Numbered from the stretch's first letter, positions 49,328 to 60,060 are shown. The stretch is DNA of 64,000 nucleotides from Methylibium sp. (GCA_013824165.1 PNNH01000084.1:1-64000); one strand, 5' to 3'. A program made the numbers and translations. Notes: a model not told the origin generated them from the sequence alone.

Positions 49328-50506
49328 ATGAACCTGCCCGGCCTGAACTTCCAACTCGGCGAAGACATTGACGCGCTGCGCGACGCGGTGCGCGAATTCG
49401 CGCAGGCAGAAATCGCCCCGCGCGCGGCCGAGATTGATTCCTCGGACCAGTTCCCCATGGACCTGTGGCGCAAGATGGGCGATCTGGGCGTGCTGGGCAT
49501 CACCGTTGGCGAGGAGTACGGCGGCGCCAATATGGGCTACCTCGCGCATATGGTGGCGATGGAGGAGATCAGCCGCGCCAGTGCCTCGGTGGGCCTTTCC
49601 TACGGCGCGCACAGCAATCTGTGCGTCAACCAGATCAAGCGCAACGGCAATGACGCGCAACGCGCCAAATACCTGCCCAAGCTGATCAGCGGCGAGCATG
49701 TCGGCGCGCTGGCGATGAGTGAGCCCGGCGCTGGCTCCGATGTCCTGAGCATGAAGCTCAAGGCCGAAGACAAGGGCGGTTACTACCTGCTCAACGGCAG
49801 CAAGATGTGGATCACCAACGGCCCGGATGCCGACACCCTGGTGGTCTATGCCAAGAGCGAGCCCGAGCTGGGCGCGCGCGGCGTCACCGCCTTCCTGATC
49901 GAGAAGGGCATGAAGGGCTTCAGCATTGCGCAGAAGCTCGACAAGCTGGGCATGCGCGGCTCTCATACCGGCGAACTGGTGTTCCAAAACGTCGAGGTGC
50001 CGGCCGAGAACGTGCTGGGCGGCGTCAACAACGGCGCCAAGGTGCTGATGTCGGGCCTGGACTACGAGCGTGCGGTGCTCACCGGTGGCCCGCTGGGCAT
50101 CATGCAAAGCGTGATGGACAACGTGATTCCGTACATCCACGACCGCAAGCAGTTCGGCCAGAGCATCGGCGAGTTCCAGCTGATCCAGGGCAAGGTGGCC
50201 GATATGTACACCGTGCTGCAGGCGGCGCGCAGTTTTGCCTACACGGTGGCCAAGAACCTGGATCTGCTGGGCGTCGAGCATGTGCGCCAGGTCCGCAAGG
50301 ACTGCGCCTCGGTGATCCTGTGGACCGCCGAGAAGGCCACCTGGATGGCTGGCGAAGGCGTGCAGATCTTTGGCGGCAACGGCTACATCAACGAGTACCC
50401 GCTGGGCCGCCTGTGGCGTGATGCCAAGCTGTACGAGATCGGCGCGGGCACCTCGGAGATCCGCCGCATGCTGATCGGCAGGGAGCTGTTCGCAGAGACG
50501 ATGTAA
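49328..50506 (+). CDS. liuA: Isovaleryl-CoA dehydrogenase
   Basis: The 392-residue product is an FAD-dependent acyl-CoA dehydrogenase. The catalytic Glu of the isovaleryl type lies in [16 protein letters not shown], the position that separates this branch from other members. Other marks are [15 protein letters not shown] and the C-terminal [20 protein letters not shown]. It converts isovaleryl-CoA to 3-methylcrotonyl-CoA in leucine breakdown. ATG at 49328 has AAGGAG upstream. The PLP lyase follows immediately. Downstream methylcrotonyl-CoA carboxylase genes are not in the window. Confidence 0.95.
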   Translation: MNLPGLNFQLGEDIDALRDAVREFAQAEIAPRAAEIDSSDQFPMDLWRKMGDLGVLGITVGEEYGGANMGYLAHMVAMEEISRASASVGLSYGAHSNLCVNQIKRNGNDAQRAKYLPKLISGEHVGALAMSEPGAGSDVLSMKLKAEDKGGYYLLNGSKMWITNGPDADTLVVYAKSEPELGARGVTAFLIEKGMKGFSIAQKLDKLGMRGSHTGELVFQNVEVPAENVLGGVNNGAKVLMSGLDYERAVLTGGPLGIMQSVMDNVIPYIHDRKQFGQSIGEFQLIQGKVADMYTVLQAARSFAYTVAKNLDLLGVEHVRQVRKDCASVILWTAEKATWMAGEGVQIFGGNGYINEYPLGRLWRDAKLYEIGAGTSEIRRMLIGRELFAETM

Positions 50507-51427
50507 ATGAAGCCTCTTCACCTGAATACGCCCCTGCTGCGCGCCGCGCCCGGCCAGTTCTCGCACCCCGAGGTCTGGCTGAAGATGGATGCGCTGCAAC
50601 CCAGCGGCAGTTTCAAGCTGCGCGGGGTGGGGCGGCTTGTGCACAAGGCGGTGCAGGACGGAGCCAAGGAAATCGTCTGTGCTTCGGGCGGCAATGCTGG
50701 CTTTGCGGCCGCCTATGCCGGCCAGGCCTTGGGGCTGACCGTCACCATCGTGCTGCCTGAGACCAGCAGCGTGGCCGTGCAGCGTCTGATCGAGGCGCGC
50801 GGCGCGACTGTGCTGCGCCATGGCGAGGTCTGGGATGCCAGCAATGAATTTGCCCAGGCGCTGGCGGCCAAGCGTGGCGCGACCTATGTCCACCCCTTCG
50901 ACCACCCGCTGCTCTGGGAGGGCCATGCCAGCCTGATCGACGAGGTGCTGGACCAGGGCCTGGAATTCGACGCGGTAGTGACGGCGGTCGGTGGCGGAGG
51001 CCTGTTCGCCGGCATCGTCCAGGGTCTGCGCCGGCACGGCCTGGATGGCATCCCGGTGATTGCAGTGGAAACTGAGGGCGCGGCCAGTCTGCACGAGAGC
51101 CTGAAGGCCGGGCAAGCGGTGACCCTGCCGGCCATCACCTCGATAGCCAGCTCGCTGGGTGCGCGCCGCGTCGCCGACGAGGCGCTACGCCTGGCTCGGC
51201 TGCATCCCACGCACAGCGTGCTGGTCAGCGATGCCCAGGCCTGCGACGCGGCGGTGCGGCTGGCCGAGCAGATGCGGGTGATGGTGGAGCCGGCCTGCGG
51301 CGCGGCGTTGGCGGCCGTGGATGTGCATCCCGAGTTGTTTGCCCGTTTCAAGAGGCCGCTGGTGGAAGTGTGCGGCGGCGTGGCCGTCAGCCTTGAGAAG
51401 CTGCAGGCATGGACAATGCCCGCATGA
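50507..51427 (+). CDS. PLP-dependent serine/threonine dehydratase-like enzyme
   Basis: The 306-residue product is a fold-type II PLP enzyme: the cofactor lysine is in SGSFKLRG, the carboxylate-binding loop is SGGNAGFAAAYAG and the phosphate loop is VGGGGLFAG. It is related to L-serine/threonine dehydratases (EC 4.3.1.17/19). Its ATG follows the previous stop with no gap, and its stop overlaps the carbonic anhydrase start (ATGA). Its role in a leucine operon is not clear; it may make pyruvate or 2-oxobutyrate. Confidence 0.85.
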   Translation: MKPLHLNTPLLRAAPGQFSHPEVWLKMDALQPSGSFKLRGVGRLVHKAVQDGAKEIVCASGGNAGFAAAYAGQALGLTVTIVLPETSSVAVQRLIEARGATVLRHGEVWDASNEFAQALAAKRGATYVHPFDHPLLWEGHASLIDEVLDQGLEFDAVVTAVGGGGLFAGIVQGLRRHGLDGIPVIAVETEGAASLHESLKAGQAVTLPAITSIASSLGARRVADEALRLARLHPTHSVLVSDAQACDAAVRLAEQMRVMVEPACGAALAAVDVHPELFARFKRPLVEVCGGVAVSLEKLQAWTMPA

Positions 51428-52104
51428 GTACCGAACTGCAGGAGCTGTTGGACAGCAACAAGACCTGGGCTGCCGAGACCGAATCGCGCCAGCCCGGGTT
51501 CTTCACGCGGCTGCTCAAGCAGCAGTCGCCGCAGTATTTGTGGATCGGCTGTGCCGACAGCCGGGTGCCGGCCAACGAGCTGGTCAATCTCTTGCCTGGC
51601 GAGTTGTTCGTGCATCGCAACGTCGCCAACGTTGTGGTGCATTCCGACCTCAACTGCCTGTCGGTGATGCAGTTCGCGGTCGATTCGCTCAAGGTCAAGC
51701 ACATCATCGTGGTCGGCCATTCGAACTGCGGCGGTGTCAAGGCCGCCTTGCTGGACGCCCGCACCGGACTGGTCGACAACTGGCTGCGCCACGTGCAGGA
51801 TGTGCGCAACCACCATGCCGAATGGCTGGACAGCCTGGCGCCCGAGCAGCGCGTCAACGCGCTGTGCGAGTTGAATGTGCTGGAGCAGGCCCGCAATGCC
51901 TGCCAGACCACCGTGGTGCAAGACGCCTGGGCCCGCGGGCAGGAGATCGTCGTGCATGGCTGGGTCTACGGCCTGCACAACGGCCTGCTGGAGGATCTGC
52001 GCATCACCGTGGCCGCGCCGGAGCAGTTGTCCCAGGCCTTCCAGCGGGCCTTGAGTTCGGTCAAGCAGCGCTACCAAGCTGCCCGACTAAGCTCGACGAC
52101 CTGA
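51424..52104 (+). CDS. can: Beta-class carbonic anhydrase
   Basis: The 226-residue product has the beta-class zinc site: Cys43 and Asp45 (GCADSR), His99 and Cys102 (HSNCGG), matching E. coli Can. It interconverts CO2 and bicarbonate, needed by biotin carboxylases such as methylcrotonyl-CoA carboxylase of the leucine pathway. The ATG at 51424 overlaps the upstream stop by four bases and matches the family N-terminus (MSTELQELLDSNKTWA); a farther ATG at 51409 is less likely. Confidence 0.95.
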   Translation: MSTELQELLDSNKTWAAETESRQPGFFTRLLKQQSPQYLWIGCADSRVPANELVNLLPGELFVHRNVANVVVHSDLNCLSVMQFAVDSLKVKHIIVVGHSNCGGVKAALLDARTGLVDNWLRHVQDVRNHHAEWLDSLAPEQRVNALCELNVLEQARNACQTTVVQDAWARGQEIVVHGWVYGLHNGLLEDLRITVAAPEQLSQAFQRALSSVKQRYQAARLSSTT

Positions 52105-52125
52105 ACCAAGATCCCGGAACCCTCG

Positions 52126-53940
52126 ATGTTTCCGCAGAAGCTGACCGATTCCCGCGCGTTCGAGATCGCGCAAGCGATGCTGGGCGGCTTCAACCGGCAC
52201 TATCGGTTGTTTCGCGCCACGACGGCCGAAGCCAAGCGCCGCTTCGAGCGGGCCGACTGGCATGAGCAGCAGAAGGCACAGCGGGAGCGCATCGAGTTCT
52301 ACGACAAGCGCGTGGACGAAGGCGTCGCGCTGCTGGACGAGCGCTTTCAGGCCAGCCAGCTTCCGATGGAGGTGTGGCAGCAGGTCAAACTGCACTACAT
52401 CGGCCTGCTGACCGACCACCATCAGCCCGAGCTGGCCGAGACCTTCTTCAACTCGGTCTGCACGCGCATCCTGCACCACAGCTACTTTCAGAACGACTTC
52501 ATCTTCGTTCGTCCGGCCGTTTCGACCGAGTACATCGAGAACGACGAGCCCGCCGCGCGACCGACCTACCGGGCCTACTACCCGACTCGCGAGACGCTGC
52601 GCGAAACCATGATCCGCATGGTCGACAACTTCAGGCTCGAAGTGCAGTTCGAGGACCTGGGCCGCGACATCGACCATGTGCTGGGTGCGGTGCAGAAAGA
52701 GCTGGGTCTGTTCCGCTGGCGCACCAACTTCCAGATCCAGGTGCTGTCCAGCCTGTTCTTCCGCAACAAGGGCGCCTACGTGGTCGGCAAGATCATCAAC
52801 GGCTTCACCGAGACGCCCTTTGCGCTGCCGATCCTGCACAAGCGCAATGGCCGGCTCTACATCGACGCGGCGCTGTTCGGCGAGGACGATCTGCTGATGC
52901 TGTTCAGCTTCGCGCGGGCTTACTTCATGGTCGACATGGAGATCCCTAGCGCCTACGTGCAGTTCCTGCGCTCGATGATGCCCAGGAAACCGCGCGCCGA
53001 GCTCTACAGCGCTATCGGACTGCAAAAGCACGGCAAGAATCTCTTCTACCGCGACTTCCTCTATCACCTGCGTCACTCATCGGACAAGTTCCGCATCGCA
53101 CCCGGCATCAAGGGCATGGTGATGCTGGTGTTCGACCTGCCCAGCTACCCCTTCGTCTTCAAGCTGATCAAGGACTACTTCCCGCCGCAGAAGGACACCA
53201 CGCGCGAGCTGATCCAGAGCAAGTACTTGCTGGTGAAGCAGCACGACCGCGTCGGCCGCATGGCCGACACGCTGGAGTACAGCAATGTCGCCTTCCCACG
53301 CTACCGCTTCGAGGAAGAGCTGATCCAGGAGCTCAAGACTTTTTGCCCCAGCCTGCTGGAAGAGCAGGGCGAAGACCTGGTGCTCAAGCATGTCTACATC
53401 GAGCGCCGTATGGTGCCGCTGAACATCTACATCCAGGAAGCTACACCCGAGCAGCTGGAGCATGCCGTCGTCGAGTACGGCAATGCCATCAAGGATCTGG
53501 TGGCGGCCAATATCTTCCCGGGCGACATGCTGTGGAAGAACTTCGGCGTCACCCGCCACGGCAAGGTGGTGTTCTACGACTACGACGAGATCGAATACCT
53601 GACCGACTGCAACTTCCGCCGCGTGCCTGCGCCGCGCAACGAGGAAGAGGAAATGTCGGGCGAGATTTGGTACAAGGTCGGCCCGCGCGACGTCTTTCCC
53701 GAGACTTTCGGCCCCTTCCTGCTGGGACATCCGGGTGTGCGCGCGGTCTTCATGAAGCACCACGGCGACCTGCTGGAGGCCGACTTCTGGCAAGGCCACA
53801 AGGAGCGCATCCTCGCCGGCCATGTGCATGATGTGTTCCCCTACGAAGCGCACAAGCGCTTCTATGCCAAGCCCTCGTCGGGCGTGGCCCCGCTGCCCGA
53901 ACCGGCCGAGCCCGACGACCGCGAATTGCCGATTCAATAG
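52126..53940 (+). CDS. aceK: Isocitrate dehydrogenase kinase/phosphatase
   Basis: The 604-residue product is AceK, which phosphorylates and dephosphorylates isocitrate dehydrogenase to split flux between the TCA cycle and the glyoxylate shunt. Length matches (E. coli AceK 578). Segments such as [20 protein letters not shown] and [15 protein letters not shown] are characteristic, as is the acidic loop [18 protein letters not shown]. Its placement with leucine and acetyl-CoA genes, away from aceA/aceB, is typical of Burkholderiales. It fits because leucine ends as acetyl-CoA. The genes on both sides lie within 21 nt. Confidence 0.95.
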   Translation: MFPQKLTDSRAFEIAQAMLGGFNRHYRLFRATTAEAKRRFERADWHEQQKAQRERIEFYDKRVDEGVALLDERFQASQLPMEVWQQVKLHYIGLLTDHHQPELAETFFNSVCTRILHHSYFQNDFIFVRPAVSTEYIENDEPAARPTYRAYYPTRETLRETMIRMVDNFRLEVQFEDLGRDIDHVLGAVQKELGLFRWRTNFQIQVLSSLFFRNKGAYVVGKIINGFTETPFALPILHKRNGRLYIDAALFGEDDLLMLFSFARAYFMVDMEIPSAYVQFLRSMMPRKPRAELYSAIGLQKHGKNLFYRDFLYHLRHSSDKFRIAPGIKGMVMLVFDLPSYPFVFKLIKDYFPPQKDTTRELIQSKYLLVKQHDRVGRMADTLEYSNVAFPRYRFEEELIQELKTFCPSLLEEQGEDLVLKHVYIERRMVPLNIYIQEATPEQLEHAVVEYGNAIKDLVAANIFPGDMLWKNFGVTRHGKVVFYDYDEIEYLTDCNFRRVPAPRNEEEEMSGEIWYKVGPRDVFPETFGPFLLGHPGVRAVFMKHHGDLLEADFWQGHKERILAGHVHDVFPYEAHKRFYAKPSSGVAPLPEPAEPDDRELPIQ

Positions 53941-53960
53941 TCTTTACAAGGAGCCTCACC

Positions 53961-55139
53961 ATGTCTGACCCTATCGTCATCGTCTCCGCCGCCCGCACGC
54001 CGATCGGCGGCCTGCTGGGCGACTTTGCCGGCCTGCAGGCCTGGGAGCTGGCCGCCGTCGCCATCAAGGCGGCGGTCGAACGTGCCGGTGTGCCCGGCGA
54101 CGCGATCAACGAAGCCTTCATCGGCAACTGCCTGATGGCCGGTCAGGGCCAGGCCCCGGCACGCCAGGCGGTGCTCAAGGCCGGTCTGCCGCAATCGGTG
54201 GGTGCGGTGACGCTGTCCAAGATGTGCGGCGCCGGCATGCGCGCCACCATGTTCGCGCACGACACGCTGAAGGCTGAAAGCGCCGACATCCTGATCGCCG
54301 GCGGCATGGAATCGATGACCAACGCGCCTCACCTGATGTTCGCGCGCAAGGGCATCAAGTACGGCGCCACGCAGATGTACGACCACATGGCGCTGGACGG
54401 CCTGGAAGACGCCTATGAGCGCGGCAAGGCCATGGGCGTGTTCGCCGAGCAATGCGTGGCCAAGTACGCCTTCACGCGTGAAGCGCAGGATGCCTTTGCG
54501 GTCGCATCGACCGAGCGCGCCAAGCGCGCCAACACCGATGGCAGCTTCGCCTGGGAAATGGCGCCGGTGACCGTGGCCGGTCGCGCAGGCGAGCAGGTGT
54601 TCGACAAGGACGAGCAGCCCTTCAAGGCCAAGCTCGACAAGATCGCCGGCCTCAAGCCGGCCTTCAAGAAGGACGGCACCATCACCGCCGCTACGTCCAG
54701 CTCGATCTCTGACGGCGCAGCCGCCATGGTGCTGATGCGCGAGAGCCATGCCGCCAAACTGGGCCTCAAGCCGGTGGCGCGCATCGTCGGCACCGCGGTG
54801 CACGCCAACGCGCCCGAGTGGTTCACCACCGCGCCGGTCGGCGCGATCCAGAAGCTGCTGGCCAAGAACGGCTGGGACGCCAAGAGCGTCGATCTGTGGG
54901 AAGTCAACGAAGCTTTTGCCGCTGTCACCATGGCCGCGATGGCCGAGTTCAAGCTGCCGCACGAAATCGTCAACGTCAACGGCGGCGCCGTGGCGCTGGG
55001 CCACCCGATCGGTGCCTCGGGCGCCCGCATCATCGTCACGCTGTTGGGCGCGCTGAAGCACCGCGGCCTCAAGCGCGGCGTCGCGGCGCTGTGCATCGGC
55101 GGCGGCGAGGCGACGGCAATGGGCGTTGAGCTGATCTGA
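53961..55139 (+). CDS. Acetyl-CoA C-acetyltransferase (thiolase)
   Basis: The 392-residue product is a biosynthetic/degradative thiolase. The nucleophilic cysteine is in KMCGAGMRA (about residue 88), and the C-terminal active-site motifs are GHPIGASGA and CIGGGEATA. It cleaves or forms acetoacetyl-CoA, the end of leucine catabolism or start of polyhydroxybutyrate. AAGGAG precedes the ATG. The stop overlaps the next start (TGATG at 55137-55141). Confidence 0.93.
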   Translation: MSDPIVIVSAARTPIGGLLGDFAGLQAWELAAVAIKAAVERAGVPGDAINEAFIGNCLMAGQGQAPARQAVLKAGLPQSVGAVTLSKMCGAGMRATMFAHDTLKAESADILIAGGMESMTNAPHLMFARKGIKYGATQMYDHMALDGLEDAYERGKAMGVFAEQCVAKYAFTREAQDAFAVASTERAKRANTDGSFAWEMAPVTVAGRAGEQVFDKDEQPFKAKLDKIAGLKPAFKKDGTITAATSSSISDGAAAMVLMRESHAAKLGLKPVARIVGTAVHANAPEWFTTAPVGAIQKLLAKNGWDAKSVDLWEVNEAFAAVTMAAMAEFKLPHEIVNVNGGAVALGHPIGASGARIIVTLLGALKHRGLKRGVAALCIGGGEATAMGVELI

Positions 55140-55813
55140 TGAGCCAGCAGAAGATCCTGATCATCGGCGGCTCGCGCGGCATCGGCCTGGAGCTGGTGCG
55201 CCAGTACCGGGCGGCCGGCGATCAGGTCGTTGCCACGGCCCGCAGCGATGCGGGCCTGGCCGCGCTGCGCGAGTTGGGCGCCACCGCGCTCAAGCTCGAC
55301 GTGGCTGACACGGCCAGCGTCTCCGGCCTGGCCTGGCAGATCGACGGCCAACAGTTCGACACCGTGGTGATCAGCGCCGGCATCTTCGGCCCGCGCAGCC
55401 AGGGTTTGCAGACACCCACCGAGGTGGACTTCGATGCCGTGATGCACACCAATGTGCTGGGCCCGATGCGAGTGCTGCCACAGCTGGTCGATGCGCTGGC
55501 GCCGCAGGCGCGCCTGGCCGTCATTTCCTCCCGCATGGGATCCATCGGCCTGCGGTCCGGCACGCATGGCTGGCTCTATCGCGCCTCGAAGGCAGCGCTG
55601 AACTCGCTGCTGAAGGACGCCTCGCTGGAACTGGCCGGCCGCGCCATCTGCATCAGCTTCCACCCGGGCTGGGTGCGCACGGACATGGGCGGTGAGGGTG
55701 CCGACATCGAGGTGACCACCAGCGTGGCCGGCATGCGCACCGTGCTGGCCACCCTCAAGCCCGAGCACAACGGCTGCTTCTTCAACTACGACGGCCAGGC
55801 GCTGGACTGGTGA
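55139..55813 (+). CDS. Short-chain dehydrogenase/reductase
   Basis: The 224-residue product has a Rossmann start GGSRGIGLEL and a Tyr-x-x-x-Lys motif, YRASK, with an upstream serine (SSRMGSIGLRSG). It is an NAD(P)H oxidoreductase of the SDR family. It is coupled to the thiolase by a TGATG overlap. The substrate is not readable; candidates are 3-ketoacyl groups or small aldehydes. The small NTF2-like gene follows by 7 nt. Confidence 0.88.
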   Translation: MSQQKILIIGGSRGIGLELVRQYRAAGDQVVATARSDAGLAALRELGATALKLDVADTASVSGLAWQIDGQQFDTVVISAGIFGPRSQGLQTPTEVDFDAVMHTNVLGPMRVLPQLVDALAPQARLAVISSRMGSIGLRSGTHGWLYRASKAALNSLLKDASLELAGRAICISFHPGWVRTDMGGEGADIEVTTSVAGMRTVLATLKPEHNGCFFNYDGQALDW

Positions 55814-55820
55814 GGCGGCG

Positions 55821-56246
55821 ATGACGCTGGAGCAAGCGCAGGCCTTTTTCGAGCGCTACCGCGACGCCTTCAATGCCGGGGATGGCGACGCTGTTGCCGA
55901 TCTCTGGCACAGCCCCAGCGCGATCACCGACAGCCGCGATGGCGTGGCCCGCGTCAGCTGGTGGGGCGAAGACGCCCCGATGCGCGCCAATATGCAGGCG
56001 CTGTGCGGCGTCTATCGAGATGTAGGGCCGCATGACTGGATGTTTGAGCTTCGCGACCATGTGCCGCTGGGCCTCAATCACGCCTTTACGCATGTCGCCT
56101 GGACGCTCAAGCGTTCCGGCGGCGAGGTGCTGCCACAGTTCTGCACCGGCTACCAGTTGGCCAAGCTGGCCGGTGGCTGGAAGGTGCTGTTCTGCACGGC
56201 CTACCAGGAAGATCTCTCGGAGACCCGACAGCATGCGGCGCAGTGA
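55821..56246 (+). CDS. NTF2/SnoaL-like small protein
   Basis: The 141-residue product starts MTLEQAQAFFERYRDAFNAG and has the helix-sheet layout of the NTF2-like fold (AFNAGDGDAVADLWHSPSAI). It has no signal peptide. Such proteins can be isomerases, hydratases or ligand-binding domains. It closes the first transcriptional unit; the next gene starts 159 nt later. Role unknown. Confidence 0.7.
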   Translation: MTLEQAQAFFERYRDAFNAGDGDAVADLWHSPSAITDSRDGVARVSWWGEDAPMRANMQALCGVYRDVGPHDWMFELRDHVPLGLNHAFTHVAWTLKRSGGEVLPQFCTGYQLAKLAGGWKVLFCTAYQEDLSETRQHAAQ

Positions 56247-56405
56247 CGAGCGCAGTGCCTCACAGGCGGCTGGTGCTCAAGGACGCCAGGCTCGCGCCTC
56301 GGGGGCCTTTGCAGCGTCCTTGCGCAGACGCTGTATGGCGGTGCGCTAACAGTTAATCTCCCGGCCTGGCTTCCGGTGTTCGCGAAGCTTCCGGGGAGAA
56401 CAAAG

Positions 56406-57773
56406 ATGAGGAAGAACCTTGCATTGACGATCAAGTGGACGGGCCGCCTGCTGCTGGCCCTGCTGCTGCTCGCGCTGGCCTGGCTGGCGTTCAACAACCG
56501 CTGGGTGGATGCAGCGCCGGCGCCCGTGCCTGAAGCCCTGCGCCTGCCCGAGCCTGGGCTGCCGCCGGCGGCCAACGGCTTCTTCGCCTTGATCGGACTG
56601 GACGCGGCCGAGGGCGTCGACCCTTCGGCTGAGGGGCTGCGGCGCTGGAACGCGCCCCATGAGCCGCTGGCGGCGGGCCGCTTGCGCTGGCCGGGACGGG
56701 ACGGGCGGGCCAGTCCGGCCTGGACTTGTTCGGCCGAGCGACAAGACTGCGTCGAGCATTGGCGGCGCGAGAGCAGCGCCTTGATGGAACTGCTGCCTGT
56801 GCACGCCACCTTGGGCGCGCGCTGCGAGCGCCTGGCGGCCCCCGGCTTGGTGATCGAGGAACTGTTGCCGCAGCCGCGCTCCGAACTGCGCGTGCTCAGC
56901 GACCAGTACGTGGCGCAGCCGCCTGCACCACATGCCTTGAACGCCACAGACTGCCTGCGCTGGTTGCGGATGCGGGCGGTGCTGGCCGAACAGAGCGGCG
57001 ACGTGGCGAGCATGCTGGCCCATCTGCAAGGCGCCGACGTGCTGGTGAATGCACTGCTGCGCGGCAGCCGCAGCCTCATTGCGGCATCGGTGGCCTGGAC
57101 TGCGGCTGGCGCTCAGGCGCGACTGGTCACGATGATGGCGTCGGCCCGGCCGGCGCGGCTGCCAGAGCTGGCGGCACTGCTGCCGCCGCTGCCCGCCGAA
57201 GCGCGCAACCCTGGCCGGTGGATCGCTGCAGAGGCTTTCTTCCAGCGTCAGGTGATCCGCGAGCTCGGCCTGGGCTGTTCGCCAGAACGTGTGCAGGCTG
57301 ACGTGACGCTGGATACCCGCCTGCAGTGCTCGCCGATGCTGGCCTTTCTGCCCAACGCCACCCAGCACTTGCTGGACGAGCAATGGCAGCGGGGCCTGAC
57401 GCAGGCGCGTGGCGATGTGCTGAACCTGCTGGACTGGCAGCCGCCGGCCTCGGGCCAGCGTGTGCTGGGCATGGCCTGGCGCAACAGCATCGGCCACTGG
57501 CTGGTCGACACGGCTTGGCCTGCTTACGAGGTCCATGCGTATCGCCAGGCGAATTTCCTGCTGCAGCACGAGGCGGCCAGACTGGCCCTGGCCGCCGCAG
57601 GGCAGGCGCCGCCACAGCGTGCCACCTGGCTGGCAGCTCGCAAAGACATCGACCCGCGCCTGCTTGCGCGCTTGCAGTTCGACGGCGACGATCTCGTTGC
57701 GAGCGGCTGGAGCGCTTCGGGTGACGAGCCGCGCAGCCACCGTTATCCCATTCCAACCCGGCCGGAGACCTGA
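56406..57773 (+). CDS. Membrane-anchored protein of unknown function
   Basis: The 455-residue product has one N-terminal membrane segment (GRLLLALLLLALAWLAF) after a short basic tail and then a large periplasmic domain with scattered Cys and Trp. I see no known catalytic motif. It lies 5 nt before an acyl-CoA dehydrogenase gene, so translation may be coupled. The ATG at 56406 has GGGAGAAC upstream, which supports the start. Its pairing with a fatty-acid gene suggests envelope or lipid metabolism, but this is a guess. Confidence 0.6.
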   Translation: MRKNLALTIKWTGRLLLALLLLALAWLAFNNRWVDAAPAPVPEALRLPEPGLPPAANGFFALIGLDAAEGVDPSAEGLRRWNAPHEPLAAGRLRWPGRDGRASPAWTCSAERQDCVEHWRRESSALMELLPVHATLGARCERLAAPGLVIEELLPQPRSELRVLSDQYVAQPPAPHALNATDCLRWLRMRAVLAEQSGDVASMLAHLQGADVLVNALLRGSRSLIAASVAWTAAGAQARLVTMMASARPARLPELAALLPPLPAEARNPGRWIAAEAFFQRQVIRELGLGCSPERVQADVTLDTRLQCSPMLAFLPNATQHLLDEQWQRGLTQARGDVLNLLDWQPPASGQRVLGMAWRNSIGHWLVDTAWPAYEVHAYRQANFLLQHEAARLALAAAGQAPPQRATWLAARKDIDPRLLARLQFDGDDLVASGWSASGDEPRSHRYPIPTRPET

Positions 57774-57778
57774 CCGCC

Positions 57779-58909
57779 ATGCTTCTTTCTGACGACCACC
57801 GCGCCATCCAGGACGCCATCCGTTCCTATGTGCAAGACCAGATCGCACCCAAGGCGGCCGGGTGGGACAAGAGCCACCAGTTCCCGGCCGCCGAACTGAA
57901 AGGTTTGGCCGAGCTCGGCTGCTACGGCGTGGCTGTGCCCACCGAGTACGACGGCGCGGGCCTGGACTATCTGGCACTGGCCGTGATCCTGGAAGAGATC
58001 GCCGCCGGCGACGGCGCCACCTCCACCGTGGTCAGCGTCAACAACTGCCCGGTCTGCTCGATCCTGATGGCCTTCGGCAACGAGGACCAGAAGCAGCGCT
58101 TCCTGAAGCCGCTGGCACGCGGCGACATGCTGGGCGCCTTCTGCCTGACCGAGCCGCATGTCGGCTCGGAGGCCGGCGGGCTGAAGACCACTGCCGTGCG
58201 TGACGGCGATGACTACGTGATCAACGGCGTCAAGCAGTTCATCACCAGCGGCAAGAACGGCGATGTGGCCATCGTGATGGCTGTCACCGACAAGGCCGCT
58301 GGCAAGAAGGGCATCAGCGCCTTCCTGGTGCCGACCAACACGCCCGGCTATGTGGTCGCCCGCATCGAAGACAAGATGGGCCAGCATGCCAGCGACACCG
58401 CGCAGATCAATTTCGAGAACTGCCGCGTGCCGGCCGCCAACCGCCTGGGCGACGAAGGCCAGGGGCTGAAGATCGCGCTTTCGGGCCTGGAGGGTGGCCG
58501 CATCGGCATCGCCAGCCAGAGCGTGGGCATGGCGCGCGCCGCCTTCGAGGCCGCGCTGCGCTACAGCAAGGACCGCAGCAGCTTCGGCCAGCCGATCTTT
58601 CAGCACCAGGCCATCCAGTTCAAGCTGGCTGACATGGCCACGCAGATCGAGGCCGCGCGCCAGCTGATCTGGCATGCGGCCGCACTGAAGGATGCCGGCC
58701 AGCCTTGCTTGAAGGAAGCGGCCATGGCCAAGCTGTTCGCCAGCGAGATGGCTGAAAAGGTCTGCTCCGACGCGATCCAGGTCCACGGTGGCTACGGCTA
58801 TGTGTCGGACTTCCCGGTCGAGCGCATCTACCGCGATGTGCGCGTCTGTCAGATCTACGAAGGCACCTCGGAAGTGCAGAAGATCCTGATCGGCCGCGCG
58901 CTGGGTTGA
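57779..58909 (+). CDS. Acyl-CoA dehydrogenase (short/branched-chain type)
   Basis: The 376-residue product is an FAD acyl-CoA dehydrogenase with [16 protein letters not shown], the FAD region [16 protein letters not shown] and the catalytic Glu in [17 protein letters not shown], the position used by butyryl- and short-branched-chain enzymes. It differs from the isovaleryl-CoA enzyme upstream. The substrate could be butyryl-, 2-methylbutyryl- or a similar CoA. It overlaps the FAD oxidoreductase gene by TGATG. Confidence 0.93.
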   Translation: MLLSDDHRAIQDAIRSYVQDQIAPKAAGWDKSHQFPAAELKGLAELGCYGVAVPTEYDGAGLDYLALAVILEEIAAGDGATSTVVSVNNCPVCSILMAFGNEDQKQRFLKPLARGDMLGAFCLTEPHVGSEAGGLKTTAVRDGDDYVINGVKQFITSGKNGDVAIVMAVTDKAAGKKGISAFLVPTNTPGYVVARIEDKMGQHASDTAQINFENCRVPAANRLGDEGQGLKIALSGLEGGRIGIASQSVGMARAAFEAALRYSKDRSSFGQPIFQHQAIQFKLADMATQIEAARQLIWHAAALKDAGQPCLKEAAMAKLFASEMAEKVCSDAIQVHGGYGYVSDFPVERIYRDVRVCQIYEGTSEVQKILIGRALG

Positions 58910-60060
58910 TGGACATGCCGGCGCAGGCCTTCGATGTGGTGATTGTCGGCGCCGGCATTGCCGGTGCCTCGCTGGCCTGGCGCCTAGCCGGGCAGCGCTC
59001 GGTGCTGCTGCTGGAAGCCGAGGAACAGCCGGGGTATCACAGCACCGGTCGCAGCGCCGCGATGTTTATGGAGAGCTACGGCCCGCCGCAGGCGCGGGCG
59101 CTGACGCGCGCCAGCCGTCCCTTCTATGAGAGCCCGCCGCCCGGCTTTGCCGAGTCGGCGCTGATGAGCCCGCGCGGCTGCCTGTACGTGGCCTGGCAAG
59201 GCCAGCAAGCCGAACTGGATGCGACCGCGGCCGAGTTGCGCGCCACCGGCACGACCGTGCAGTATCTTGACGCCGGCGCCACCCTGGCCCTGGTTCCGCA
59301 GCTGCAGCCCGACGGCCTGCTGGGCGCGCTCCACGAAGCCGATGCGATGGACCTCGACGTGCATGCCTTGCACCAGGGTTTCTTGAGAGGGGCCAAGCGA
59401 CAAGGCGCCGAGCTCTGGACAGCAGCCCGGCTGCAGCGGGCGCAGCGCGAAGCAGGGCGCTGGCTGCTGCGCATGGCCGATGGCCGCAGCGCCAGCTGCA
59501 CCATGCTGGTTAACGCCGCTGGCGCCTGGGCTGATGTGGTGGCCACTCTCGTCGGCGCGCCAGCCGTGGGCCTGCAGCCCAAGCGCCGCAGCGCCTTCAC
59601 CTTCGACGCGCCAGCGGGCCTGGATATGCAGCGCTGCCCCTTGGTGGGTGCGATCGACAACAGCTGGTACTTCAAGCCCGATGCGGGCCAGATGCTGGGC
59701 TCACCGGCCAATGCCGATCCGGTCGAGCCGCAGGACGTGCAGCCCGAGGAACTGGACATCGCCACTGGCATCTACAACATCGAGTCAGCCACCACGCTGC
59801 AGATCCCCCGCCCGCGTCACAGCTGGGCAGGCTTGCGCAGCTTTGTGCCGGATGGCGAATTGGTGATCGGCCCCGATCCGGCCTGCGAAGGCCTGTTCTG
59901 GCTGGCCGGCCAGGGCGGATATGGCATCCAGAGCGCGGCTGCTGCTTCGGAGCTGGCGGCGGCCTTGCTGCTGGGCCAGCCGCTCAGTGCGAACCTGCAG
60001 CGCGAAGGCGTCGATCCGGTCTTGATGAGCCCGCAGCGCCTGCGGCACTGCGGGCCCTGA
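58909..60060 (+). CDS. FAD-dependent amino-acid-oxidase-type oxidoreductase
   Basis: The 383-residue product opens with the FAD fingerprint VIVGAGIAGASLAWRLAG and belongs to the DAO (D-amino-acid oxidase/sarcosine dehydrogenase) family; GLQPKRRSAFTFDAP and the C-terminal FWLAGQGGYGIQSAAA fit this group. It oxidises an amine or hydroxy acid; the exact substrate is open. The ATG at 58909 overlaps the stop of the acyl-CoA dehydrogenase. It is convergent with the hydrolase gene downstream. Confidence 0.87.
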   Translation: MDMPAQAFDVVIVGAGIAGASLAWRLAGQRSVLLLEAEEQPGYHSTGRSAAMFMESYGPPQARALTRASRPFYESPPPGFAESALMSPRGCLYVAWQGQQAELDATAAELRATGTTVQYLDAGATLALVPQLQPDGLLGALHEADAMDLDVHALHQGFLRGAKRQGAELWTAARLQRAQREAGRWLLRMADGRSASCTMLVNAAGAWADVVATLVGAPAVGLQPKRRSAFTFDAPAGLDMQRCPLVGAIDNSWYFKPDAGQMLGSPANADPVEPQDVQPEELDIATGIYNIESATTLQIPRPRHSWAGLRSFVPDGELVIGPDPACEGLFWLAGQGGYGIQSAAAASELAAALLLGQPLSANLQREGVDPVLMSPQRLRHCGP

